Of a stretch of 64,000 nt of DNA, positions 11,605 through 20,912 are shown in pieces. The stretch comes from Rhizobium sp. R634. Its GTDB lineage: Bacteria > Pseudomonadota > Alphaproteobacteria > Rhizobiales > Rhizobiaceae. Below the pieces are notes generated by a model. The model did no database searches, was not told the DNA's origin, and saw only the letters and a program-made list of their open reading frames with translations. The position numbers were made by a program, and so were the translations under genes. The DNA lies in NCBI RefSeq assembly GCF_002211305.1, contig NZ_LOKW01000028.1, forward strand, positions 186,001-250,000. Reading direction: 5' to 3'. Each line of letters begins with the position of its first letter. The first letter of the stretch is position 1.

Positions 11605-12522
11605 ATGGAATGGAGAGGCCGGCGTCAGTCCGATAATGTCGAGGATCGCCGTGGTTCGGGCGGCAGCCCCTTCGGCCGCGGCGGCGGGTTCAATTTCCCC
11701 TCCGGGGGCGGCGTTCGCCGCGCCGGCGGCGGCTTGAGCATCGGCACGATCATCTTCCTCGTCGTCATTTATTTCATCTTCAAGGCGATGGGCATCGACC
11801 TGATGCAGGTGCTCGATGGCGGCGGCATGTCGAGCGGCCCGGGCTACGAGCAGAGCCAGTCCGAGGGAACGCGCGCCCCCGCCAATGACGAGATGACCGC
11901 CTTCGTGCGCACCGTTCTCGCCGAAACCGAGGACACCTGGAACGGCATCTTCCAGGCGCAGGGCCAGAATTACGAAGAGCCGCGCCTCGTTCTCTTTTCG
12001 GGGCAGACGCAATCGGCCTGCGGCTTTGCCTCTGCCGCGACCGGTCCGTTCTATTGCCCGGGAGATCACAAAGTCTATCTCGATACGGCGTTCTTCCAGG
12101 AACTCTCCGACCGCTTCGGCGCATCCGGCGACTTCGCCGAGGCCTATGTCGTCGCCCACGAGGTCGGCCATCACGTGCAGAACCTGCTCGGCATCCTGCC
12201 GAAGTTCAACCAGGCCCGCCAGCGCATGGGCGAGGAGGAGGCCAACAAAATGTCGGTGCGCGTCGAGCTGCAGGCCGATTGCTTCGCCGGTATCTGGGGC
12301 AAATATACCGAGCAGAAGGGCATCCTGGAGGCTGGCGACCTCGAGGAGGCGCTGAACGCCGCCCAGCAGATCGGCGACGACACGCTGCAGAAGCGCTCGC
12401 AGGGCTATGTCGTGCCGGAGAGTTTCAACCACGGCACCTCGGCGCAGCGCGCCCGGTGGTTCAAGCGCGGTTTCGACAGCGGCCAGCTGTCTGCCTGCGA
12501 TACGTTCTCGGGGCCGGTTTGA
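11605..12522 (+). CDS. YpfJ-type neutral zinc metallopeptidase (membrane anchored)
   Basis: A 305-residue protein of the zinc metallopeptidase family PF04228. An Arg/Gly-rich N-terminus (1-45) precedes one transmembrane helix (about 48-66), and the catalytic HEVGH motif is at His185, Glu186 and His189. Such proteins sit in the inner membrane with the peptidase outside the cytoplasm; their substrates are unknown. The ATG at 11605 has GAGAGAGAAG upstream. It is a single-gene unit, divergent from the dehydrogenase. Confidence 0.88.
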   Translation: MEWRGRRQSDNVEDRRGSGGSPFGRGGGFNFPSGGGVRRAGGGLSIGTIIFLVVIYFIFKAMGIDLMQVLDGGGMSSGPGYEQSQSEGTRAPANDEMTAFVRTVLAETEDTWNGIFQAQGQNYEEPRLVLFSGQTQSACGFASAATGPFYCPGDHKVYLDTAFFQELSDRFGASGDFAEAYVVAHEVGHHVQNLLGILPKFNQARQRMGEEEANKMSVRVELQADCFAGIWGKYTEQKGILEAGDLEEALNAAQQIGDDTLQKRSQGYVVPESFNHGTSAQRARWFKRGFDSGQLSACDTFSGPV

Positions 12523-12574
12523 GGTTGCTTGGCTAAGGTTTGTAGGCCTCACTACAGGGCCTTCAATCCGCCGA

Positions 12575-13567
12575 TTACTTCTCGCTATCCATATGCTTGA
12601 GCATCTGTTCGGGATAACGCCCACCGGCCGCTGCATCCTTCGGCACGGCGCGTTCGATGGCTTCGAAATCTTCTGCCGACAGCGCCACCGCGCGTGAGCC
12701 GAGCGCTTCGGTCAGCCGATCGCGGCGGCGGGCGCCGATGAGGGGGACGATGTCCTTGCCCTTGGCGGCGACCCAGGCGATGGCGATCTGGGCGACGGAG
12801 ACGCTCTTCGCCCCGGCGATCTCGCGCAGCTTTTCGACGAGAGCGAGATTCTGCTCGACATTGCCTTCCTGGAAGCGCGGGCTGTGGGTGCGGAAGTCGC
12901 CGGCCGTGGCCTGGCCCTTCTGCCAATGGCCGCTGATCAGGCCGCGCGAGAGCACGCCGTAAGCGGTGATCGAGATGCCGAGCTCGCGTGTCGTCGGCAG
13001 GATCTTTTCCTCGATCCCGCGCGAAATCAGCGAATATTCGATCTGCAGGTCGACGATCGGCGCGACGGCGGCGGCGCGGCGGATCGTGTCGGCGCCGACT
13101 TCCGACAGGGCGATATGTCTGACATAGCCTGCTTTGACCATGTCGGCGATGGCGCCGATCGTATCCTCGATCGGCACGTTCGGATCGAGGCGGGCCGGGC
13201 GGTAGACGTCGATATAGTCGACGCCGAGGCGCTGGAGCGTATAGGCGAGGAAGTTCTTCACCGCCACCGGGCGGCCATCGAAGCCGCCCCAGCCGCCGGC
13301 GGGATCGCGAAGCGCACCGAACTTGACGCTGATGACGACGTCCTGGCGCCTGCGGCCCCTCAAGGCCTCGCCGATCAGCATTTCGTTATGGCCCATCCCG
13401 TAAAAGTCGCCGGTGTCGAGCAGATTGATGCCCACATCGAGCGCGGCATGGATGGTCGCGATGCTTTCGGCGCGGTCGGCCGGTCCATACATGCCCGACA
13501 TGCCCATGCAGCCGAGGCCGATGACGGAGACTTCGGGTCCGGTCTTTCCCAAACGATAGGTCTGCAT
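12575..13567 (-). CDS. Aldo/keto reductase
   Basis: A 330-residue NADPH-dependent oxidoreductase with a TIM barrel, similar to the pyridoxal reductase/auxin-induced protein branch. It shows MQTYRLGKTGPEVSVIGLG at the first strand, DTGDFYGMGHNE with the catalytic Asp and Tyr, and the Lys in ISVKFG. Where most relatives have YYQHRVDPNVPIEDT with the catalytic His, this one reads YRPARLDPNVPIEDT, so the His is absent, as in a recognised subgroup. The ATG at 13567 follows AAGGAG. The physiological substrate is unknown. Confidence 0.85.
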   Translation of the reverse strand: MQTYRLGKTGPEVSVIGLGCMGMSGMYGPADRAESIATIHAALDVGINLLDTGDFYGMGHNEMLIGEALRGRRRQDVVISVKFGALRDPAGGWGGFDGRPVAVKNFLAYTLQRLGVDYIDVYRPARLDPNVPIEDTIGAIADMVKAGYVRHIALSEVGADTIRRAAAVAPIVDLQIEYSLISRGIEEKILPTTRELGISITAYGVLSRGLISGHWQKGQATAGDFRTHSPRFQEGNVEQNLALVEKLREIAGAKSVSVAQIAIAWVAAKGKDIVPLIGARRRDRLTEALGSRAVALSAEDFEAIERAVPKDAAAGGRYPEQMLKHMDSEK

Positions 13568-13926
13568 GGTCTTCTCCTTCATTGGCGCCGCGTCCCCGTG
13601 CCGGGACAAGCTGTCGATGCCGTTCTACCGCCTGCCTCTTCCCGTGATAATCGGGCGGCTCCGAACGGGCTGTGCGGGGCAATGCACAATCACCGGTCTT
13701 CCGGAGTGATCTGGACGCCTTCGCGGCGATTGCAAGGTAATGCATCGCGCCGCCAACCTTTGGAGCGACAGCGAGCGGCCTGCGGTTGCGGCGTCTCATA
13801 AAGTTCCCGCAGAGCAGCATCAAAAACTTTGAATGTTCACGGATTGTTTCACTTTCCTTTCTGAGCTATGTCATTTTTGCGGGGACGAGATCGTCTTTCC
13901 AGAAACAACGGCTGTAGAGATGCATC
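13568..13926. other. Gene-free intergenic region between divergent aldo/keto reductase and MFS genes
   Basis: This 359-bp stretch has no convincing ORF or hairpin. As the two flanking genes are divergent, it must hold both promoters; I cannot pick out -35/-10 elements with confidence. Confidence 0.5.
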
Positions 13927-15171
13927 ATGCTTGACCCGAAATTCGTTCGCCGCGGCCTTTTCCTGGTCTTCATCATTCTCTTTCTCGACATTATCGGCAT
14001 TGCCATCATCATGCCGGTGCTGCCCGCCTATCTGGAGCAGTTGACCGGCGGCAACGTGAGCGATGCGGCAATCGACGGCGGTTGGCTGATGCTCGTCTAT
14101 GCCGGCATGCAATTCCTGTTCGCGCCGCTGCTCGGAAACCTGTCGGATCGTTTCGGCCGCCGGCCGATCCTTCTGCTTTCAGTGCTGACCTTCGCGATCG
14201 ACAATTTCATCTGCGGCATCGCCACCAGCTTCTGGATGCTGTTCGTCGGCCGCGTTCTTGCCGGCATCAGCGGCGGCAGCTTCGCCACCTGCTCGGCCTA
14301 TATCGCCGACATCAGCACGGAGGAGAACCGGGCGAAGAATTTCGGGCTGATCGGCATCGCTTTCGGCGTCGGCTTCACGATCGGCCCCGTCGTCGGCGGC
14401 TTCCTCGGCGAATTCGGCCCACGTGTGCCCTTTCTCGGCGCGGCTGCGCTGTCGCTCCTTAATTTCATCGCCGCCTGTTTCCTGCTGCCGGAAACGCTGG
14501 AGGCGAAGAACCGCCGCCGCTTCGAGTGGAAGCGCGCCAATCCGCTCGGCGCGCTGCGCCAGATGCGCCACTATCCCGGTATCGGCTGGGTCAGCCTCGT
14601 CATGTTCCTGTTTTTCCTGGCACATGCCGTCTATCCCTCGGTCTGGTCTTTCGTTTCGACCTATCGCTACGGCTGGAGCGAGGGACAGATAGGCCTCTCG
14701 CTCGGCATTTACGGCATCGGCGCAGCACTCGTCATGGGTTTGGTCCTGCCGCGCGTCGTGCCTCTGCTCGGCGAATGGAAGACGGCGCTGCTCGGTCTCT
14801 GTTTTTCCGCCGCAGGCCTGACCGGCTATGCCTTCGCCTGGGAGGGCTGGGTGGTCTATGTCGTCATCGTCGCGACGGTCATGGAAAACGTCGCCGATCC
14901 GCCGCTGCGCAGCATCGCCGCCGGCAAGGTGCCGCCTTCGGCGCAAGGCGAGCTGCAGGGCGCTTTGACCAGCCTCAGCAGCATCACCACCATCGTCGGG
15001 CCGCTGATCTTCACGCAGATGTTCGGCTATTTCACCCGGCCGGAGGCGCCGGTGACCTTTGCCGGCGCACCCTATCTGACGGCCGCCCTGTTCATTCTGC
15101 TCGCCGCCGGCGTGTTCCTCACTCGCGTGCGGGTTCGACGGCCGGCCGAGGCGCTGGAAGCGGCGGGTTGA
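13927..15171 (+). CDS. MFS transporter, TCR/Tet drug:proton antiporter type
   Basis: A 414-residue major facilitator with 12 predicted helices. The motif between helices 2 and 3 reads GNLSDRFGRRP (residues 71-81), and helix 5 shows the antiporter-type GFTIGPVVGGFLG. This is the TetA(class B-like)/TCR drug-export family; the natural substrate is unknown. Its start is ATG 13927. The downstream MATE gene on the same strand is 145 bp away and probably a separate unit. Confidence 0.88.
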   Translation: MLDPKFVRRGLFLVFIILFLDIIGIAIIMPVLPAYLEQLTGGNVSDAAIDGGWLMLVYAGMQFLFAPLLGNLSDRFGRRPILLLSVLTFAIDNFICGIATSFWMLFVGRVLAGISGGSFATCSAYIADISTEENRAKNFGLIGIAFGVGFTIGPVVGGFLGEFGPRVPFLGAAALSLLNFIAACFLLPETLEAKNRRRFEWKRANPLGALRQMRHYPGIGWVSLVMFLFFLAHAVYPSVWSFVSTYRYGWSEGQIGLSLGIYGIGAALVMGLVLPRVVPLLGEWKTALLGLCFSAAGLTGYAFAWEGWVVYVVIVATVMENVADPPLRSIAAGKVPPSAQGELQGALTSLSSITTIVGPLIFTQMFGYFTRPEAPVTFAGAPYLTAALFILLAAGVFLTRVRVRRPAEALEAAG

Positions 15172-15316
15172 TCGATCAGAAATGGTGATGCGATGATGAA
15201 TTTTTCATCATCTGCCTGTTTTAGGGTAGTTCTTTGCGGGTCTTTCCTCTAAGCCCGAATGATATTTTCGCCGCAGATTGCGCGGCGACGTAGATTCCAA
15301 TCACAGGACTGGTGTC

Positions 15317-16720
15317 ATGGACACGCCGATCGACGCGCGCAGGCTTGCGCCGACAACCGATAATCGCTGGAGCGCACATTTCCGTGCCACGCTGGCGCTC
15401 GGCATTCCGCTGATCGGTGCGCAGCTTGCCCAGCTCGGCATACACACCACCGACGTGATGATCGTCGGCCGCCTCGGCGCCGAGCAGTTGGCGGCCATGG
15501 TGCTGTCGGCTCAGTTCCTGTTCACGATCCTGATCTTCGGTTCGGGCTTTTCTATCGCCGTCATTCCGATGGTGGCGCAGGCCTATGGCCGCGGCGACGT
15601 CGTCTCGGTGCGCCGGTCGCTGCGCATGGGTCTGTGGGTGGTGATCGGATTCTGGATCATCGTGCAGCCGGCCTTTTTCAATGCGGAACAGATCCTGCTG
15701 TTTGCGCAGCAGAAGCCGGAGGTGGCCAGGCTCGCCCACGGCTATATCATGATCGGCCAGTTCGGCGTGCTGCCGGCCCTGCTTTTCAACGTCATGCGGG
15801 CGTTGGTCAGCGCCATCGGCAAGGCGGGCATCATCCTCAACGTCACCATCGTGACGCTGGTGATGAACGCGATCTTTGCCTATGCTCTGGTGCTCGGCCA
15901 TTTCGGCTTTCCGGCGATGGGACTGGAGGGCGCGGCAATCGTGTCGGTCGTGGTGCAGACGGCCGGTTTCCTCTTCATTCTCGCTTTTGTCCAGAAGCGG
16001 GAGGAGACGCGCCGCTACGAGATCTTCGTGCGGTTCTGGAAGCCCGACTGGCACGCGCTGCTCGAGGTCATTCGGCTCGGCTTCCCGATCAGCGTCACCG
16101 TGCTTGCCGAGGTCAGCCTGTTCACGGTGGCCTCGCTCTTGATGGGCTATATCGGCACCATCGAGCTTGCCGCCCACGGCATCGCCCTGCAATGGGCCTC
16201 GATCGCCTTCATGATTCCGCTCGGTCTCAGCCAGGCGGCGACGGTGCGCGTCGGCGTCGCGCACGGGCAGGGCGATCATGTTGGGCTGGTGCGGGCTTCG
16301 ATCATGGTGGTCATCCTCGCCTGCGTCATCTCGGCGGTTGGCTCTGTGCTGTTCGCCACCATGCCGCAGTTTCTCGGCAGCTGGTTCCTCGATGTCAATT
16401 CGCCCGAGGCCTCTGAGGTGCTCGCCTATGCCGGGCCGCTGATCGTGGTTGCCGGGCTGTTCCAGCTCGTCGACGGGCTGCAGGTGATCGCCAACGGTTT
16501 GCTGCGCGGCCTGAAAGATGCGCGCGTGCCGATGATCATGGCGCTGATCGCCTATTGGCCGATCGGCTTCTTCCTCGCCTGGGCCTTTGCCTTCCCGCTC
16601 GGCTTCGGCGGCATCGGCATCTGGTTCGGCTTCCTCGTCGGGCTGGCGGCGGCCGCCGTCATGCTCTGCGCACGCTTCTACCTTCTGCTTCGCCGGGAGG
16701 GCGCGATGGCCGGCTCCTGA
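15317..16720 (+). CDS. MATE family multidrug efflux transporter (NorM-like)
   Basis: A 467-residue protein with twelve hydrophobic segments in two related halves, including TLALGIPLIGAQLAQLGIHTTDVMIVGRLG near the N-terminus, typical of NorM-type MATE transporters. These export cationic compounds in exchange for sodium or protons. I place the start at ATG 15317 because it lies just before the conserved N-terminus; an upstream start would add 13 residues and no strong ribosome site is seen for either. Confidence 0.9.
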   Translation: MDTPIDARRLAPTTDNRWSAHFRATLALGIPLIGAQLAQLGIHTTDVMIVGRLGAEQLAAMVLSAQFLFTILIFGSGFSIAVIPMVAQAYGRGDVVSVRRSLRMGLWVVIGFWIIVQPAFFNAEQILLFAQQKPEVARLAHGYIMIGQFGVLPALLFNVMRALVSAIGKAGIILNVTIVTLVMNAIFAYALVLGHFGFPAMGLEGAAIVSVVVQTAGFLFILAFVQKREETRRYEIFVRFWKPDWHALLEVIRLGFPISVTVLAEVSLFTVASLLMGYIGTIELAAHGIALQWASIAFMIPLGLSQAATVRVGVAHGQGDHVGLVRASIMVVILACVISAVGSVLFATMPQFLGSWFLDVNSPEASEVLAYAGPLIVVAGLFQLVDGLQVIANGLLRGLKDARVPMIMALIAYWPIGFFLAWAFAFPLGFGGIGIWFGFLVGLAAAAVMLCARFYLLLRREGAMAGS

Positions 16721-16735
16721 GCCGGCCTTCCGGCC

Positions 16736-17056
16736 TTAGGCGGCGACAGGCTTATAGCTGGCGATATCGGCGCGAATGCCGAGACGCGAAAACATCTCCT
16801 GGGGATCGAAATTGACGGCCTTGTGGGCAGCGGCGACGGCCGCCCGTGCGCGCTCGACGACCTCGGTGTTTTCCCATTCGGCGATTGTGACGAAATTGAA
16901 TTCGCCAGGACCGGCGACCTGCTCCAGCACCCTGTGATCGATGAACCCGTCCTGCGCCTCCAGCAGCTTGTGGGTCATCATCACCTTGACGAGAAATTCC
17001 TCCCGCGCCGCCGCCGGCACGACGAACTTGTCGATCCGAAAGAAAGCTCCGCTCAT
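16736..17056 (-). CDS. Antibiotic biosynthesis monooxygenase (ABM) domain protein
   Basis: A 106-residue ferredoxin-like fold protein of the ABM family. The pattern of FRIDKFVVPAAAREEFL, then DGFIDHRVLEQ and FNFVTIAEWEN is typical. Relatives are quinol monooxygenases, heme-degrading enzymes or stress proteins, and nothing here decides among them. An AGGAGAAA ribosome site precedes ATG 17056. It is convergent with the MATE gene (15 bp between stops). Confidence 0.85.
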   Translation of the reverse strand: MSGAFFRIDKFVVPAAAREEFLVKVMMTHKLLEAQDGFIDHRVLEQVAGPGEFNFVTIAEWENTEVVERARAAVAAAHKAVNFDPQEMFSRLGIRADIASYKPVAA

Positions 17057-17225
17057 CCATTTTCTCCTGCATCATCTGTCTGCGGGGTGTTTGTAATTCC
17101 TCAAGTATGGTTGAGGTCAATATGGAAGTATCAGTGCCGGGAATCGGATGCCGCCTCTCACCACTTGTTGACTCACCCGCGGTTGAACAATAACTTGCTA
17201 ATTTGGTCTTTAGGCTTGTCCTCAC

Positions 17226-18932
17226 ATGATGGATCAATCTCTTCAGCGTCGCCTCGCTGCCATCGTCGTTGCCGATGTGGTGGGATATTCACGCCTGATG
17301 GAGGCTGATGAAGTCGCAACGGTGGCGAACCTCAGGGAACTCCGTTCTGGTGTTATCGAGCCGGCCGTGATGCGCCACAACGGTCGCATCTTCAAGGTCG
17401 TGGGCGACGGCTTCTTGATCGAATTCGGCAGCGCGGTGGACGCGGTCGAAGCAGCGCTGGAAATGCAACGGACCACCACTCCTGTCGAGGCGTCCGGAGA
17501 TCGACGCCTGCTTTTACGTGTCGGCGTTAATCTGGGAGATGTCATTGACGACGGTTCGGACGTCCTCGGCGACGGGGTCAATGTCGCGGCGCGCCTGGAG
17601 ACACAGGCCGCGCCGGGAGGTATCTGCATTTCAGCCGGCGTTCACGGCGAGATCGTCGGCAAGATCGGCGACCGGTTCTTCGACGCAGGCGAGCGCTACC
17701 TGAAGAACCTGACCCGCCCTGTCCACGTGTGGCATTGGCCGGATGCGCTGCAGAGCATATTGCCGCTGCCCGACCGTCCCTCGATCGCTGTATTGCCGTT
17801 CACGAACATGAGTGGGGATGAAGCGGACGCGCCTTTCGTCGACGGCTTGACTGAAGACCTGATCACCGACCTTTCCCGTACGGCTGGCCTGTTCGTTATC
17901 GCGCGCAACTCCGTCTACGGCTACAAGGGCAAGCCGGTTAACGTAAAGCTGGTCGCCCAGGACCTCGGCGTCCGCTACGTCCTGGAGGGGAGCGCCAGAC
18001 GCGCAATGGGCCGTGTCCGCATCAATGCCCAATTGATCGACGCGCTTGCCGGCGGGCACCTGTGGGCCGAGAGGTTCGACAGGACGGTGGAAGATGTTTT
18101 CGAACTGCAGGATGAAGTCAACGCCAAGATTGTCGAAGCCCTCGTCGGCCGGCTGACCACTCCGCCGCAGCGCAATCGGCCGAAGAACTTGGAGGCGTAC
18201 GACCTGTGTGTGCGCGCTCGCCTCCTGACGGAAGAGTCGCCGCAAACCGAGCGTGAGGCCTATATGCTGCTCCAGCGCGCGGTCAAGCTCGAGCCATCAT
18301 ATGCCGAGGCGCTCGGTCTGCTCGCCTATAACCGTTGGCTGGCTTGGACTCATTTCGGCGAGCCCGAAGATCCCAACCGCCAGATGGCGGTGACATCAGC
18401 GCAGAGGGCGGTCGAGCTCGATCCCAACGATGCCGGCTGCCGTTACGTCTTGGGGACCATTTTGGCCTATGAGCGGCGGTGGGAGGAATCGGAGGCCGCC
18501 TTCGCCAAGGCCCTGGAGCTGGACCCCAACCATGCCGACACCTGGGCCGCCATGTCTGATATTTCAGTGCTGGACGGCAGGGTTGCCGACGGACTGGCGC
18601 AGATCGACAAAGCTCTGCGGCTCAATCCCCGTCCGGCCTGCTGGTATCTTTGTCATCTTGGGCAGGCGCAATACGCCGCGCGTGACTACGAAGCGGCAGC
18701 CGCTACACTGCGCAGGGAAGACACGTATCGTACCAACTCACGCAAATTCCTGGCGGCCACGCTTGCCCAGTTGGGCCAGCATGAAGAGGCGCGGCGGGAA
18801 GCAGAATTGTTCCTGATCGCCCACCCTCATTTCACGATCGACCATTGGCTCAGCTCCCAGCCGCTGCGCGATGCATCTGTACGAGATCATTTTGTCGACG
18901 GCTTTCGAAAGGCCGGCCTGCCGGAGTTGTGA
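17226..18932 (+). CDS. Class III adenylate cyclase with TPR domain
   Basis: A 568-residue protein. Residues 1-170 form a class III cyclase catalytic domain with metal-binding Asp17 (VVADVVGYSRLM) and Asp61 (KVVGDGF), the adenine-specifying Lys57, and the transition-state pair Asn119/Arg123 (VNVAARLE). The middle (about 180-300) resembles the TolB-like N-terminal segment found in many rhizobial cyclases (VLPFTNMSGDEADAPFVDGLTEDL). From about 340 to 530 there are tetratricopeptide repeats (LDPNDAGCRYVLG, LDPNHADTWAAM). All catalytic residues are present, so it should make cAMP; the TPRs presumably receive an unknown protein signal. Rhizobia carry many such paralogues. Confidence 0.92.
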   Translation: MMDQSLQRRLAAIVVADVVGYSRLMEADEVATVANLRELRSGVIEPAVMRHNGRIFKVVGDGFLIEFGSAVDAVEAALEMQRTTTPVEASGDRRLLLRVGVNLGDVIDDGSDVLGDGVNVAARLETQAAPGGICISAGVHGEIVGKIGDRFFDAGERYLKNLTRPVHVWHWPDALQSILPLPDRPSIAVLPFTNMSGDEADAPFVDGLTEDLITDLSRTAGLFVIARNSVYGYKGKPVNVKLVAQDLGVRYVLEGSARRAMGRVRINAQLIDALAGGHLWAERFDRTVEDVFELQDEVNAKIVEALVGRLTTPPQRNRPKNLEAYDLCVRARLLTEESPQTEREAYMLLQRAVKLEPSYAEALGLLAYNRWLAWTHFGEPEDPNRQMAVTSAQRAVELDPNDAGCRYVLGTILAYERRWEESEAAFAKALELDPNHADTWAAMSDISVLDGRVADGLAQIDKALRLNPRPACWYLCHLGQAQYAARDYEAAAATLRREDTYRTNSRKFLAATLAQLGQHEEARREAELFLIAHPHFTIDHWLSSQPLRDASVRDHFVDGFRKAGLPEL

Positions 18933-18982
18933 CAGCGGATGAGGCCAATCCCGACCCGTTCGAGGACTTGATGAACGTAAAA

Positions 18983-20188
18983 TCAGCGTTCGGCGAGCGC
19001 CGGCTCGCCTTTCTTCTCGCGCACCATGTTGATGAAGCGGCGGAAGAGATAGTGGCTGTCCTGCGGGCCGGGGGAGGCTTCCGGATGGTGCTGGACGGAG
19101 AAGACCTGCTTGCCGAGGACGCGCAGGCCGCAATTGGTGCCGTCGAAAAGCGAAATGTGAGTCTCTTCAACGCCGTCGGGCAGCGACTTCGAGTCGACCG
19201 CGAAGCCGTGGTTCATCGAGACGATCTCGACCTTGCCGGTCGTGTGATCCTTGACCGGATGGTTGGCGCCGTGATGGCCCTGATGCATCTTCTCGGTCTT
19301 CGCGCCGAGGGCCAGCCCCAGCATCTGATGGCCGAGGCAGATGCCGAAGACCGGGATATCGGTCTTGATCAACGTCTTGATGACGGGCACGGCATATTCG
19401 CCGGTTGCGGCTGGATCGCCCGGGCCGTTCGACAGGAAGATACCATCCGGCTTCATGGCGAGCACGTCTTCGGCGCTCGTCGAGGCAGGCACCACGGTCA
19501 CCTTGCAATCGAGGCCGGCAAACAGGCGCAGGATGTTGCGCTTGACGCCGTAATCGAGGCAGACGACGTGGTATTTCGCATCCGCCGCGCCGAGTTCGCC
19601 ATAGCCTTCGTTCCAGATCCACGGCGTCTGGGTCCATTGCGAGGACTGTCCCGAGGTCGCGATCTTGGCGAGGTCGAGGCCTTCGAGGCCGCTCCAGGCC
19701 TTGGCTTCGGCCTTCAGCGCCTCGATGTCGAAAACGCCGTTCGGATCGTGCGCGATCACCGCGTTCGGAGCGCCGTTCTCGCGGATCCAGGCGGTCAGCG
19801 CGCGGGTGTCGATGCCGCAGAGACCGATGATCCCGCGCGCCTTCAGCCATTGGTCGAGATGCTTGGCGGCGCGGTAGTTCGAGGGATCGGTGATATCGGC
19901 CTTGAAGATGACGCCGACGGCGCCGTGGCGGGCGGCGGGCGTCAGGTCCTCGACATCTTCGTCATTGGTGCCGATGTTGCCGATATGCGGAAAGGTGAAG
20001 GTGACGATCTGGCCGAGATAGGAGGGGTCCGTCAGGATTTCCTCGTAGCCGGTCAGCGCCGTGTTGAAGACCACTTCGGCCTGGACCTTGCCGGTGGCGC
20101 CGATGCCCTTGCCTTCGATCACCGTGCCGTCGGCGAGGACGAGCAGGGCGGTCGGCTTTTCGATTGTCCAGGGTGCAGTCGCGGTCAT
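18983..20188 (-). CDS. carA: Carbamoyl-phosphate synthase small subunit
   Basis: A 401-residue glutamine amidotransferase subunit that supplies ammonia to CarB. The C-terminal class I GATase domain shows the nucleophile Cys284 in GICLGHQMLG and the partners His368 and Glu370 in QHHPEA. The N-terminal domain has TGYEEILTDPSYLGQIV. I chose ATG 20188 (MTATAPWTIEKP); an ATG two codons upstream is equally possible. It is divergent from yqeY with a 270-bp gap that must contain both promoters. Confidence 0.97.
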   Translation of the reverse strand: MTATAPWTIEKPTALLVLADGTVIEGKGIGATGKVQAEVVFNTALTGYEEILTDPSYLGQIVTFTFPHIGNIGTNDEDVEDLTPAARHGAVGVIFKADITDPSNYRAAKHLDQWLKARGIIGLCGIDTRALTAWIRENGAPNAVIAHDPNGVFDIEALKAEAKAWSGLEGLDLAKIATSGQSSQWTQTPWIWNEGYGELGAADAKYHVVCLDYGVKRNILRLFAGLDCKVTVVPASTSAEDVLAMKPDGIFLSNGPGDPAATGEYAVPVIKTLIKTDIPVFGICLGHQMLGLALGAKTEKMHQGHHGANHPVKDHTTGKVEIVSMNHGFAVDSKSLPDGVEETHISLFDGTNCGLRVLGKQVFSVQHHPEASPGPQDSHYLFRRFINMVREKKGEPALAER

Positions 20189-20458
20189 CTTCATCCCGTT
20201 TCCGGCGGCCGATGCGCGTTGCCGCGCTCGCTGCCATTTGATCTCGCAGGCGTATGGACACGGCAATGCCGCGCGCTTCAGGCCTGATCACGAATTTTGG
20301 TGCAGGTGGCGGTAGATAGCCATGCAATTGCCTACGGTCAATCTTTGTAGCCGAGATTATGGCCGTTTTCCTGCGCTTTATCGCGCCGATCGCGCAATTT
20401 ATTTGATCCGCCGCATCAGCGTGGTTTATGAAGCGGCATCAAAAAAGGAGAAAAGATC

Positions 20459-20911
20459 ATGCTGCGCGATCAACTCGCCACCCAGCTGAAAGAGGCGATG
20501 AAGGCCAAGGATTCCGAGCGGCTTTCCACCGTCCGGCTGATTCAGGCCGCGATCAAGGACCGCGATATCGCCAATCGCGGCACCGGCAAGGAGCAGGCGA
20601 GCGAGGACGAAATCCTGCAGATCCTCGCCAAGATGGTGAAGCAGCGCGACGAATCAGCCAAGATCTACGAGGAGAATGCGCGGCCCGAGCTTGCCGCCAA
20701 GGAGCGCGCCGAAATCGCCGTCATCCAGGATTTCATGCCCAAGCAGCTTTCCGACAGCGAAGTGCGCGCCAATATCTCGGCTGTTATCGCGGAGACGGGC
20801 TCCTCCGGCGTCAAGGACATGGGCAAGGTGATGGCGGCGCTCAAGGAGCGCTATGCCGGCCAGATGGATTTCGCCAAAGCATCGGCGACCGTCAAGGAAC
20901 TGTTGAACTGA
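20459..20911 (+). CDS. GatB/YqeY domain-containing protein
   Basis: A 150-residue YqeY-type protein related to the tail domain of GatB, the amidotransferase subunit that acts on misacylated tRNA. The start MLRDQLATQLKEAMKAKD and the FMPKQLSDSEV segment are typical. Function of the free-standing form is not known; it may bind tRNA. An AAGGAG site precedes the ATG. It sits upstream of dnaG, an arrangement seen in many bacteria, though here a gene on the other strand lies between. Confidence 0.92.
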   Translation: MLRDQLATQLKEAMKAKDSERLSTVRLIQAAIKDRDIANRGTGKEQASEDEILQILAKMVKQRDESAKIYEENARPELAAKERAEIAVIQDFMPKQLSDSEVRANISAVIAETGSSGVKDMGKVMAALKERYAGQMDFAKASATVKELLN

Positions 20912-20912
20912 T

